Both the position numbers and the translations under genes were made by a program. From Actinidia chinensis (taxonomy: Eukaryota; Streptophyta; Magnoliopsida; Ericales; Actinidiaceae), in assembly GCA_009663005.1 (NCBI GenBank), contig CM018899.1, positions 3,893,524 through 3,903,523 on the forward strand: 10,000 nt of DNA, given 5' to 3'. Each line of letters begins with the position of its first letter. The first letter of the stretch is position 1. Below the pieces are notes generated by a model. The model had not been told where the DNA came from, ran no database searches, and saw nothing but the letters and a program-made list of their open reading frames with translations. This document shows positions 1 to 7,852 of the stretch, one piece after another.

Positions 1-161
1 ACAATCTTCTAAAACATCATCACAATACATACACTTTTTGATTTATTTCTTTACTTACAAAACAAAATATTAAATCTTGCAAACCAGCTCTCTGTGGATA
101 CGTCTCGGACTTACGAGTAAGTAGATTATGCTGCACTGGTAGGTTTCCTACGCTTGGGAAC
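1..161. other. Unassigned left edge, no gene seen
   Basis: This stretch is AT-rich with no credible reading frame. Read on the minus strand it continues from the LTR-like block to its right, but it has no recognisable primer-binding site for a retroelement. It could be flanking DNA or the end of an older element cut by the window edge. Confidence 0.3.
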
Positions 162-435
162 TGAAATTAGATAGATATAAACATTACACCGAAAAGTGCA
201 AGCACGAGTCATTTGTACTGCAGTTCTTTTAAGAAAAATTAGCCCGCCTACCGAGGGTGTTATAGGGTGTACGACGTCTTCCTCCAGATTAATAACAACT
301 AGAACCACCAATTTCGGAACACATCCGAAGCAGCCTTGGCGAACTAAATTTTATCTGTTTGTCTCTATCAAAGAACTCAAATGTTTATTGTGTGTTGGTG
401 TGGTTTGTTGTGTTTTTTCAAGCTAAACAAATCAG

Positions 436-445
436 CTTTTTATAG
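436..445 (-). promoter_or_regulatory. TATA box of the minus-strand LTR
   Basis: The minus strand reads CTATAAAAAG, a good plant TATA box. It is followed by an A/C-rich leader-like stretch (CAACAAACC, CACACCAACACA) of the kind seen near plant transcription starts. If used, transcription would begin around 405-415 and run leftward. Activity is inferred. Confidence 0.35.
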
Positions 446-480
446 TGAAAATAGATGACCCTTCATGCTAAAAACTCTCA

Positions 481-515
481 GCCATAAACACCCCTCATTA
501 GGGGCTGTTTATGGC
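481..515. repeat. Strong hairpin, 15-bp arms
   Basis: The left arm GCCATAAACACCCCT (481-495) pairs with 500-515 (AGGGGCTGTTTATGGC), apart from one extra C in the right arm, around the 4-base loop CATT. A related degenerate copy (CCCTCAGCCATTAGGG) follows at about 523-538. It lies in the U3-like part of the LTR, just upstream of the minus-strand TATA box. Confidence 0.75.
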
Positions 516-1035
516 TCTATAACCCTCAGCCATTAGGGCTGCTACTGATGGTCATTAAGGCTTAAAAAACTACTACCATTAGTGGCAAAACAACTGCCCT
601 TTTGGCTTAGCTCCATATTGAGCTGATAATTCCAGCTCCACTTTGGCTTTTATTCACACAAATTTCTAATAGATAAAATACACAACTACGAGTTTTGAAC
701 TTGCTAGACCTGGCACCACTACCAAACTATCATTACAAATTAAGTCTGGTAAGACCCTTGCGCCGGAGCTCGGTTGAGAACATTACCAGGCATTACTATT
801 GTCTGAGATAAGCAAATGTTACCTCCGAGCTATTGCTCTTTAGCAAGATCAGTAGGGCAATCGCGCCAGGGCTTGGCCAAGGAGCAACGATCAGTGGAAA
901 TCCCAAAGCACGACAAGGGACAGAGGATGACTTGCATGGCGAAGTTTCCTCTGAGACATCTCAATCTAACCCCCATGCCTAGATCAAGACGTCGTCGATA
1001 TGATGGCAATCTACCAACCAGGCCCCAAAGGCATG

Positions 1036-1066
1036 ACTGTGTCAGTCACCTACTCACTGACACAGT
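1036..1066. repeat. Perfect 11-bp inverted repeat
   Basis: ACTGTGTCAGT (1036-1046) and ACTGACACAGT (1056-1066) are exact reverse complements around a 9-base spacer. The pair abuts the tandem duplication that starts at 1055. In the minus-strand LTR reading both lie far upstream in U3, where plant Copia elements can carry palindromic and tandem activator sites. A regulatory role is only inferred. Confidence 0.8.
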
Positions 1067-1156
1067 AGTTAGAGCATCCAGGCAGGCGCCGAGCTGTAGT
1101 CTATCCAGTGATACAATGGTTGGCGCATCTAAGCATGTGCCGGACTATGCCATATA
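1055..1156. repeat. Two diverged 51-bp tandem copies
   Basis: Positions 1055-1105 and 1106-1156 align without gaps, about 30 of the first 43 positions matching. Shared blocks include GCATC and GCCG. The period is a multiple of three, so the + frame shows a repeated peptide pattern (TDTVVRAS / SDTMVGAS). I take that as a by-product of DNA duplication, because the frame has no gene-like surroundings. Confidence 0.6.
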
Positions 1157-1165
1157 AGGCTAACA

Positions 1166-1514
1166 TTTATTCTGTTAGAGGTAGGCAAAAAAACTAAGCA
1201 ACTCAAAGCTTCTATTTTTTTCTCTATATTTTATAGTCATTTAACTTGACCATCGAAAAATTGTTTCTCAGAAACAGTTCCAGCGGCCGAACTCATTGTT
1301 TCTATGTCGCAACTTGGCCTTTTCAACCAGTGACTGCTCTAGCTTCCTACGACCACCATTGGATCACCATAGGTGTCTATCCTCGATTTACTCTCTTCTA
1401 TCCCTCAAACACTATACCCCACACTGTTCTATATCAAGATAAAATAAATGTTTATTCACAATTTCAATCCAAATTCAAACAAATATGTGCCATCTCTCTG
1501 TTACTCAGAGCAGC
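1166..1514. other. Unassigned, no gene seen
   Basis: This is moderately AT-rich sequence. A plus-strand reading frame runs through it to 1605, but it opens at TTG and resembles nothing I know. On the minus strand AATAAA motifs lie around 1440-1455 (TTTATT on the plus strand), which could be a polyadenylation signal for the exon-like pieces to the right. Confidence 0.3.
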
Positions 1515-2365
1515 AGCACATGGTGAGTTTAGCAGCAACAGCTGCAATAATCCAATGGAAAAGAGCGTTAGTTGGTTCAAGGTCTCCCTGAATGAAATGT
1601 TTTAAGTTTTTATTAACTGAAATGAGCAAAACAATTAGAAAAAAAGGACACCAACCAGGCAAAACGTCCTTCTAGGTACTTAAACATTTGAGTAGACGAC
1701 CGCATCTCTGCACTGACGGAATTGTGCGCGGGAACCATTCTGAATGCGTAATATAGAAGTGTTGCCGCCGCCATTGTTGATGGCCTGAACTTTGTGAATA
1801 TGAAATCTAAAGCCAAATTACAAAGAGATGATCAGAAAAGGAAGTTATAATTGTCAAAATGCAAAAAAAAATAAAAAAAAATTGAGCCCGTTGATTTTCT
1901 CTCGCTTTCTTGGTAACCGAACAAAGTATTGCAAGCAACAAGAAAAAGGTGACACAAATAACTGAACTTATCTTGGTAAGTAATTAAATTGCCTCCTCGA
2001 GCTCTAATGATGGTGATGGTATGTGAGATGGCTCGACGAGTGAAGCCTTGATTTAGTTGTAAATCTGATTCTGAAGAGAGAGAAAAGGTATTCCAATAAT
2101 TGAGAATCAATTTCAATTTCTAAACACAACCAGTCAAAAACAAATCTAATTTAATCAAAATTACATTAAAATAATTCAATCATATGCATCGAATTGATTG
2201 CATTGTGTTATCTGCAATTCAAAAGAAATAAAATCAAATTTGATTTAATAATAATAAATAGGATAATGGCAATTGATTCTGTGATAGTATTAGGCGTGAA
2301 TGGATAGACCTTGTTCGATGAGCGTATTCGACATTGAAGAGCTTATGGAAAGTTTCTTGATCCAT
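1515..2365 (-). pseudogene. Exon-like pieces of an unrecognised minus-strand gene or gene relic
   Basis: Reading right to left, a possible start is the ATG at 2365 (peptide MDQETFHKLFNVEYAHRTRS). A piece at 2070-1972 follows a pyrimidine-rich tract ending in TTCAG and ends AAG/ATAAGT, a splice donor with A in place of the essential G. Another ATG lies near 1780 (MAAATLLYYAFRMVPAHNSV), and a piece near 1592 follows a CAG acceptor and encodes GDLEPTNALFHWIIAAVAAK before an early stop. AATAAA motifs lie about 100 bp beyond. The pieces are less AT-rich than their surroundings. I do not recognise the protein, I cannot join the frames convincingly, and the donor looks broken. It may be a decayed gene, a small unannotated gene or chance. 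Confidence 0.18.
2231..2246. repeat. Perfect 16-bp palindrome
   Basis: AAATCAAATTTGATTT equals its own reverse complement. It lies in AT-rich DNA with a run of ATA repeats beside it, so it may be chance or a small cruciform-prone site. Confidence 0.7.
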
Positions 2366-2449
2366 TTTCTCTTTCGGTTTGCGGTTACAGAATATTTGGT
2401 AGAACATAGTAGACAATAGTAGATGTAGAGATTGAAAAAAGGCTAGCCT

Positions 2450-2454
2450 AGCTT
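2450..2454. repeat. Target-site duplication, left copy (AGCTT)
   Basis: Five bases directly before the TG that opens the solo LTR. They are identical to the five bases directly after its closing CA. Confidence 0.6.
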
Positions 2455-3543
2455 TGTTAACCAATTAAATAATACTTCAAAATCCAAACCCTAGATGATC
2501 AATACATCCAAATTTCCTAACTACAACTTTTCACAAGCAATATAACCTACACTTGGTGCCTAAGGAATTTTCAATCAAGTGAATCAACAACCTCAATCTC
2601 TAATCTAATCCATTCTCATCCAATTCAACAATTGTCAAAGCTAAAGCGGAATTGAAAGTGCAAGAACGTAAAGAAACAAGCATTTACGTAGAAACCCTAT
2701 GAAGGGAAATAAACACAGGAGAGAGAAAAAAAATACTAACCACCACATATGTATACAACAAGATCTTATCTCAACCCTAGTGAATCCATCACCCTTGTCT
2801 AGCTCGTCTTGAAGTCAAATTCAAAGAGAAAAATATTAATCACCAATGAAGTATACAATAAGACCTCATATCAATTCTAGTGAATCCATCACCTTTGTTA
2901 AGCTCATCTTGAAGCCGAATCCACGTTAAACTTTCATGCTTTTGCTCTTTACTTATTCAAGCACTTCGAAGTCACGAAGCCTTTAACGTCTCCTACATTT
3001 GTCTTAAATCACCTCAAGGACCTCAATCACCACACCTTTCTTCGAGTATATAATTGAATTAGCTCTTAAGAATCAATGAAGCACTATGATTAAATTGATC
3101 TCTCAAAGTTATATCTCAAGCTCTCAAACTTTCTCTCTAGATAATTCTCAAGTAAATTTGAGAGATTGTGATTTTTAGCTCCAAAAAGGCTTAAATAAAT
3201 TATTCCAACGGACTCATATTGACATCTTATCACCATCTAATTGATCGGGCGAGTTATAACTGCCTTTTAAAATATATTGCGCACATAAAACACTTGTCCG
3301 CTCACTACCTGGCTGCTTGACAGTCGTTTGAGCGGATCATCTGACCGCTCGACTGTTTGTCGATCGGAGATGCTCATGTTTTTTGCTTCTTCCACTATCA
3401 ATCAAAAAATTACACTAGATACCCTTAATACACTAATTGAACTTCTAATTATTGCACAAAAGCCCCTAGATAGATGGATTCACATCTAAAACAACTTAAT
3501 TGGTAAAATAAAATCAAAATACAAAAGTCAAGGTTTTTCACCA
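2455..3543 (-). mobile_element. Solo LTR of an LTR retrotransposon (Copia-like), 1,089 bp
   Basis: On the plus strand the block opens TGTTAACC and closes TTTTTCACCA, giving the canonical TG...CA ends. AGCTT lies directly before it (2450-2454) and directly after it (3544-3548), the 5-bp duplication left by retroelement insertion. With no internal region or second LTR, the natural reading is a solo LTR formed by recombination between the two LTRs. The minus strand looks like the coding orientation: a GC-richer U3 stretch with repeated GAGCGG-type words (about 3300-3370), then TATTTAAG at about 3194-3201 as a TATA-like box, then a long leader-like region with a tandem repeat. The Copia lineage is inferred from this layout. 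It separates 1515-2450 from 3549-3885, which were once contiguous. Confidence 0.6.
2718..2920. repeat. Two tandem copies of a ~100-bp unit inside the solo LTR
   Basis: Copy 1 (about 2718-2820) and copy 2 (about 2823-2920) share GTATACAA, TAGTGAATCCATCACC, TTGT, AGCTC and TCTTGAAG in the same order. The GAAG ending recurs exactly 100 bases later (2811 and 2911). Most differences are transitions. Internal tandem duplication of this kind is common in the leader part of plant Copia LTRs. Confidence 0.8.
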
Positions 3544-3548
3544 AGCTT
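3544..3548. repeat. Target-site duplication, right copy (AGCTT)
   Basis: Five bases directly after the closing CA of the solo LTR, matching the five bases before its TG. Confidence 0.6.
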
Positions 3549-3885
3549 TTACAATATCTCCTAAGGGAAATTCTAAGATCTATAGAAATAGAAACAGAGG
3601 AGTATATATGAGTGGGGGAGTCTATTCTATCTATAAAAATTTCTCTGCCTCTCGCTCTATGAGAAGTGTTATATGGCTGTTAGTTTTTTTGGTTAGGCCG
3701 TTAATCGTAAGAAAGTCCGCGGTTTGGGTGATGAAGCTGGGGCGTGTGACTCACTCCCATCTTGCACATGACCGAACCGGTACCCGAATTTGGAGATCCT
3801 GTTGGCATTGTTGTGATCTCTTTCGCCCGTTGAGATTCTTAAATGTAAGACCAATTACTTTTTCAGTTTTTTGCATTTTTTATTA
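3549..3885. other. Unassigned stretch between two transposons
   Basis: This is less AT-rich than its neighbours from about 3690 to 3840. It was contiguous with the DNA left of 2450 before the solo LTR arrived. A TATA-like word (TATATA, about 3603-3608) reads on both strands, and TATAAAAAT lies at about 3632. It could have been the 5' side of the minus-strand exon-like pieces, but no product is recognisable. The 92-codon plus-strand frame at 3608-3886 has no visible family features. Confidence 0.25.
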
Positions 3886-4653
3886 GGGTGAAAATACAAG
3901 TAACTACCTTGAGGCATTAGTCAAATATAATCTACCCCTGTAGTTTTAGAAATTACAGGTTCCTCCTTGTTAGTTAGCAGGGTTAACATAGGATGCAAAA
4001 TGACTTATATGTCCTTCGCCCTTATAAAACAAACACCAAGAATTTCAATTTTTTCTCTCCAATTCTCTCTACCTATTCTATTTGCTCTCTATTTCCCTAA
4101 TATCTCTCTCTATAAGAGCAGCCCACTACCACCACCTCCACTTCCTCCGTCATCTTCACCTACCACCATCATCAGCTTATCAGGCAAACTGTCCACTCAT
4201 CACTACCCCTTGTCTGGTCCTCCCCTTTCCAACATCCTTCTATCCCCCTATCATTCTCTTGGCCATCACTGCCACAATCTTCCATGTGCCTCCTCTATCC
4301 CTGCCAACTTCCACACCACCCCCTACTCGATGGCTATTAGTGGTTTGATGTTTTGGCGGCTTAATGGAAAAATCGATCTAGTAGTGGGGGAATGAGCAAA
4401 GTTTTTGTGATGGTTTTTGTGTATAATAAGTGGGAGAGAGAGAGGGATAAAGTGAGTGTTTAACAAAAAATTACTTCATTTTTTTAAGTTAAGGATAAAA
4501 TGGGTATGATTTGAAAATTAAACTGATGGCATCACCATAATCTATTACACGAATGTAATCTGAAGGGGCAGGTTATAATTTCTAGAACCTCAGAGATTCA
4601 ATTACATTTGTTAGAAACTTCAGTCTCTCAGAGGTGGTATTTGTAAGCTACCC
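3886..4653. mobile_element. Non-autonomous Mutator-like element with long inverted ends
   Basis: The left end (3886 inward) and the reverse complement of the right end (4653 inward) share an ordered series of words: GGGT, TACAA(G/A)TA, ACC, TGAG, CAAAT, TAATxxA, CTGxxGTT, TAGAAATTA. They continue to AAATGACTTATATGTCCTT on the left against AAATCATACCCATTTTATCCTT on the right. That makes diverged terminal inverted repeats of about 130-160 bp. Such ends, with ACCACCT...GAGG and AAATGxCxxATGTCCTT words, are typical of Mutator-like MITEs in plants, as far as I recall. There is no transposase. The core (about 4120-4350) is clearly richer in C, with CCACCTCC-type repeats. I see no convincing 9-bp target duplication, so the exact ends could be a few bases off. 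Confidence 0.6.
4115..4350. other. C-rich core of the Mutator-like element, possible captured fragment
   Basis: The composition changes sharply from AT-rich ends to a C-rich, plus-strand pyrimidine-heavy core. Plus-strand frames read as proline/serine-rich peptide (PLPPPPLPPSSSP), and two frames are open at once (3967-4395 and 4082-4348), as expected from biased composition. The longer frame opens at TTG, inside the left terminal repeat. Mutator-like elements can capture host gene pieces (Pack-MULEs), and the core could be one, but I recognise no source gene. Confidence 0.3.
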
Positions 4654-4934
4654 TTTCCTTAAGCTTGAAAAAAACATTTCATAATTTTTTTTGTAAAAAG
4701 AAGTTACTAAAAATAATTTCATTTTTTTAATTTTTTATCTCTGGGTAATGATATTTTCACTCCAAATTTCTTTAAAAAAAACTCTTCAATTTTGAATATG
4801 TAAAATTAAAATACCCCTCGCTATTCCTAAGGCCAATTTACACATTTATTAAAAAATGATTTGTTCTCTCCAACCAGTGCTCTAATGCCGAAGTAAACAA
4901 GGACCCCAATTCCATAATACTTTTGAATACTTTT
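4654..4934. other. AT-rich spacer, no gene
   Basis: This is simple AT-rich sequence with many poly-T and poly-A runs. No coding or repeat signal was seen. Confidence 0.4.
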
Positions 4935-5092
4935 GATACATAAATTTTAAATTTTTATTTCAAATTCTTTGATATTTGGATGATGAATAGATTAAATGAT
5001 TTAAAATCAATAAAAACCACCCTTGAATTTTAAGAGTAAAATGAAAGAATTTTAAATAACTTTAAAATAAGTATTATTTGACAAATTCACAT

Positions 5093-5160
5093 ATCTCTCT
5101 CATTGTCTCTCTCCTCTCTCTCTCTCATTATGTCTCTCCTCTCTCATCATCTCCTCTCTA
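5093..5160. repeat. CT-rich tract in dimer copy 1
   Basis: This is an imperfect TCTC microsatellite with short CATTGT and CATTATG interruptions. It has a counterpart at 5408-5470 in copy 2, so it predates the duplication and has since diverged in repeat number. Confidence 0.8.
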
Positions 5161-5407
5161 AAATAGTGTTAATTAAAGTTCATGTAATTAATTTTTTTTA
5201 AAAAAAACAATTTCAAATGGGGGATTTAAAATCCAGAGAAATTTAAAAATTAATGAATTTTAAATTTTTGTTCCAAATCCATTGATGTTTGGTTGGCGAA
5301 TATATTAAATAATTTAAAATTAAGAGAAATCATCCTTTGAATTTTAAGAGCAAAATAAAAAAAAATCAAATAACTCCAAAATAAGTGTTATTTGATAAAT
5401 TCACATA

Positions 5408-5470
5408 TTTCTCCTTTCTCTCTCTCATTGTCTCTCTCCTCTCTTCTCTTCTCTCCCATCGTCTCCTTTC
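5408..5470. repeat. CT-rich tract in dimer copy 2
   Basis: This is the counterpart of the tract at 5093-5160. It has the same CTCATTGTCTCTCTCC core but different flanking repeat units (CTCTTCTCTTCTCTCCC). Confidence 0.8.
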
Positions 5471-5739
5471 CAAAATAGTGTTAATTGAAATTCATATAAT
5501 TAATTTTTTTTGACAAAATAAATTCAAATGGTTTGAAATTCTTGGGGATTTAAAATTTATGAACGTATCCCAACAGAGCCTTAAAGTTGTTGAATGCCAT
5601 GTTTGAATTTTAGATTTTTTGACAGAAACGAAAATAGAAAGAAAAACTGAATTGATTTTTTTGTTTGTTATTTTCATGATTAAAAGTTTTCTGAGCTAAT
5701 TGTATTCATACAGACTACAACGTACTTTTAGGATGAAAT

Positions 5740-6500
5740 TTGACAATTAATCACGTGAGACCCACTTTACTCATGTTTTAGTGTCAAATTTAATTTTTGG
5801 ACTAATAGTCTATTAGGATTTGAGATTATTAATTCCTAAAAATAGAGTATTAGAAATTTTATGGGGAATAGGTATTATTAATTCAATCACATGGAGTTAT
5901 TAATTTAAGAGAATTGGAATTGGATTACTAATCCTATTAAATTAAAATCTTTTATCGAACATGACCATATAGTCTATTGAAATGGCCCTCATAAAAAATG
6001 ATAACAGATTTTGAGAATGGAATTGGACAATTAGTCCTGTGATGTGTATTTTAATTCTAGTGCTAAAATTGAATAACTATTAGTACATCGGGATTGTTAA
6101 TCCTTCATTTTTATGTTATAGTGTAAAAACTAAACTCTGAACTATTAGTTTATTGTCACTGTTAATCCCGAAAATAGAGGATAAGAAATATCTCATGAGG
6201 AGTGATATTCATAGTCCAATCCCAGTAATCCAACCTCCATGCTAATTCCCTTAGGATTGGGATTGGATTGTCAACTCCCATTAAATTAAAATTTGTAATT
6301 AAGGATGATCAAATGACACATTTAATAATAGATTTAAAAGAACTCTAGACTAGTAATTCATTGGAATTGTTAATTCAAAAACTAAAGGGCTATCAATCCC
6401 GTGGGAGAGAGCGGGGAGGAGGGAGAAAGGAAACCTCCTTGCCCCTCCCCTGCCACTTTGGGATTAATAATTTCTTTGGGATTGAATGAGGCCCAAATCT
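5740..6500. repeat. Old AT-rich repeat family with ~340-bp internal period
   Basis: A motif like ACTATTAGTnnATnGGGATTGTTAATCC recurs at about 5801, 6076, 6141 and 6349. A second motif, GGATTGGATT followed by CC(T/C)ATTAAATTAAAAT, occurs at about 5913-5950 and 6253-6292. The distance from first to second motif is 112 bases in both main copies (5801/5913 and 6141/6253), which fixes a 340-bp offset. The block ends near GGGATTGAATGAGGCCC (6478-6494), reminiscent of the GGGCCT-type tips of non-autonomous DNA transposons. It is much more diverged than the dimer at 4935-5569, hence older. No coding capacity is seen. Confidence 0.5.
6402..6451. repeat. Purine tract followed by complementary pyrimidine tract
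   Basis: A G/A-rich run (GGGAGAGAGCGGGGAGGAGG and onward) is followed after AAA by CCTCCTTGCCCCTCCCC. The halves can pair imperfectly into a hairpin, and the GC content is far above the AT-rich surroundings. Both strands have G-runs, but there are not four clean runs of three, so a quadruplex is not clearly supported. Confidence 0.5.
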
Positions 6501-6637
6501 TACATCAATTCTAGTGGCCGAAGGGAATAATGATCACTGGCTCATTCCGTCCTTGAACACCCCTCTCGATCCAACTGGACTTCTTTTTTCTTTTGTTTTT
6601 GTTATACAATAGAGTATTATTTGTATTGTAAGCAATA

Positions 6638-6638
<1 letters not shown>

Positions 6639-6682
<44 letters not shown>
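6639..6682. repeat. GA/CT dinucleotide microsatellite
   Basis: About 44 bases of GA repeat with one GG interruption near 6649-6650. Such a repeat is likely to vary in length between individuals. On the minus strand it yields the leucine/serine repeat of a 62-codon frame (6534-6722), which is not a gene. Confidence 0.95.
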
Positions 6683-6685
<3 letters not shown>

Positions 6686-7166
6686 TTATGCCGAGAAGAG
6701 ATGAATTTGTTGAGGTCTTCATGCTTAATATAGATAAACTATGTCATTTCTTGGTAAACAATGTTTTTGTTAGATTTATTAAATGGTTGAGTTCTTTGGT
6801 TTTTAAGAGCAATGTTTGGGTTCAATCTCACGAAGAATGAATCTCGTCTGTTAGTAGTCTAGCATACTAATTTATGAACCATACTACTTCTCACCAGTGA
6901 TGGGACTCATAACGTGTGAGGCTCACAAATGTATGTAGTAGCACTAATTTAAGTGTAGCATAGCTCTATTTTTTAATAGGATAATTGTAAAAGAGAAACA
7001 ATACCGACTTAGAATTTAGATGTAGAAAAATTTTTAGATGGTTCAGAGTTATAATTTTAATGTGTGAATACTACGTAATAAAATAATTTTAAATTATTTA
7101 TTTTAAATTCCGAAAATTTTTACAAATGCAAATTCGGAAACGTCACGCTGTGTTCATGGTAAACCG
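6683..7166. other. AT-rich stretch, no gene
   Basis: No coding signal was seen. A near-perfect AT palindrome (AAATAATTTTAAATTATTT) lies at about 7081-7100. The words GGGACTCATAACGTGTGAGG at about 6901-6920 recall MITE ends, but I found no matching inverted partner. Confidence 0.35.
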
Positions 7167-7238
7167 GCAAATGGGCTTTTAATTGGTTTCCATAAATCCA
7201 CAAGCAACTGGGCTTTCGAGTGGTTTCCAGTAAATCCA
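7167..7238. repeat. Two ~35-bp tandem copies
   Basis: Positions 7167-7200 and 7204-7238 share GCAA, TGGGCTTT, TGGTTTCCA and TAAATCCA in order, with a 37-base period. Each copy carries a TGGGCT word (7172-7177 and 7209-7214), which equals the plant Site II promoter motif TGGGCY. Confidence 0.75.
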
Positions 7239-7852
7239 AAAACTGAGGGTCAATTTACACGGAAAAAGAACTTTGCACTATTATATTTTTACTAAATTTT
7301 ATTTTACATCTGTTACTTTTAATTGTACTAGTTTCAGTCCAAATATTAATGTAACTATTAATTACTATCTTATCCAAGTAAGTGACCAAAAGAGTTCATA
7401 TAGATAGATATAATAAGGACATATATATTTTAATTGAACAGTAAATTTACAGAAGGGTCATAGTCATGCGAGGCTTAACCTAAAGTGTTGGAGTTTATTG
7501 ATATAATTAAAAGTAAAAAGAAATATTTTAAAATTTGGTAAAAATATAAGGGTTTTCGAGTGTATTTTACCATCTGGGCCATCTCGCTCCCCTTTCGCTC
7601 CATTCCCCGCAACCCACATTATGTTGGGGCTCATTTGCCACACCCTCTTCCATAAAGAAAAATCAATGGCAGTGCATAAACATAATCCGATTGTGTTATC
7701 TATATACACATGTAAATCAGAGAGTGAGAAACTGAAAATTGAATGTTTTCGGTGTGAGTTAAGTTTTAATGTTGGTGACTCGAATGGATTTATGCGGTGA
7801 TCGTTGATTATGAAGAGGGATTTGGGAGTGGCTACAGGGAGAGGAGAGAGAG
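7239..7852. other. Unassigned region with a few promoter-like motifs
   Basis: TGGGCC at 7575-7580 is a Site II-type word, and the minus strand reads AAAACCCTTA at about 7557-7548, one base off a telo-box (AAACCCTA). A short plus-strand frame, 7666-7800 (44 codons from ATG), lies downstream and contains a CFRC pair but matches nothing I know. A 133-codon minus frame (7464-7865) spans the same region, also without recognisable features. This may be an old promoter region; the evidence is weak. Confidence 0.2.

Larger units (their letters stand above)
162..1165 (-). mobile_element. Probable Copia-type LTR or LTR fragment, minus strand
   Basis: On the minus strand the block begins TGTTAGCC at 1165, a common start for plant Copia LTRs. 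It runs through a repeat-rich U3-like part with an inverted repeat, a 51-bp duplication and a hairpin, reaches a TATA box at 445-436, and continues into an R/U5-like stretch that ends in CTAATTTCA at 162. No primer-binding site follows and no second LTR is in the window, so it would be a solo LTR or a fragment. The left boundary is uncertain: the flanks of 162 and 1165 do not match, while TG at 389 has a flank TTTAT equal to that after 1165. That alternative would leave almost no R/U5. The Copia assignment is by general sequence character only. Reading frames inside it, including the 113-codon one at 816-1157, look fortuitous. Confidence 0.35.
4935..5569. mobile_element. Head-to-tail dimer of an AT-rich MITE-like element
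   Basis: Two copies of a ~312-bp unit lie in direct orientation: about 4942-5232 and 5255-5555. Both carry, in order, AATTTTAAATTTTT, GATxTTTGG, TTGAATTTTAAGAG, TTTGAxAAATTCACATAT, a CT-rich tract with CTCATTGTCTCTCTCCTCTC, AAAATAGTGTTAATT, TTCAAATGG and GGGGATTTAAAAT. The pair is bracketed by inverted ends: GATACATAAATTTTAAAT at 4935-4952 and its near complement at 5548-5569, where the right end has four extra bases. The right outer end continues CCCAACAGAGCC, the complement of the GGCTCTGTTGGG type of tip seen on many plant MITEs. There is no coding capacity. Confidence 0.65.

Noticed and set aside
816..1157. 113-codon plus-strand frame with a repeated peptide pattern
   Set aside because: The repeat follows from a DNA tandem duplication in phase. 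No family features, and it lies within an LTR-like block.
384..1170. Alternative LTR boundaries 389-1165 flanked by TTTAT on both sides
   Set aside because: TTTAT is a frequent 5-mer in this AT-rich DNA, and this boundary leaves only ~45 bp after the minus-strand TATA box, too little for R and U5. Kept only as an alternative.
1246..1605. 119-codon plus-strand frame
   Set aside because: It begins at TTG, has no recognisable domain, and overlaps possible minus-strand exon pieces.
3967..4395. 142-codon proline-rich frame as a real protein
   Set aside because: It opens at TTG inside a transposon terminal repeat, and another frame is open over the same C-rich core, so composition explains it.
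3868..4663. 9-bp target duplication around the Mutator-like element
   Set aside because: The best comparison of flanks (TTTTTATTA against TTTCCTTAA) matches only 5 of 9, no better than AT-rich chance.
6402..6451. G-quadruplex
   Set aside because: Neither strand has four clean runs of three or more G.
6534..6722. 62-codon minus frame with a leucine/serine run
   Set aside because: Translation of the GA microsatellite.
7666..7800. 44-codon plus frame with a CFRC pair as a small gene
   Set aside because: No conservation evidence, no supporting transcript signals and no known family; short frames are common by chance.
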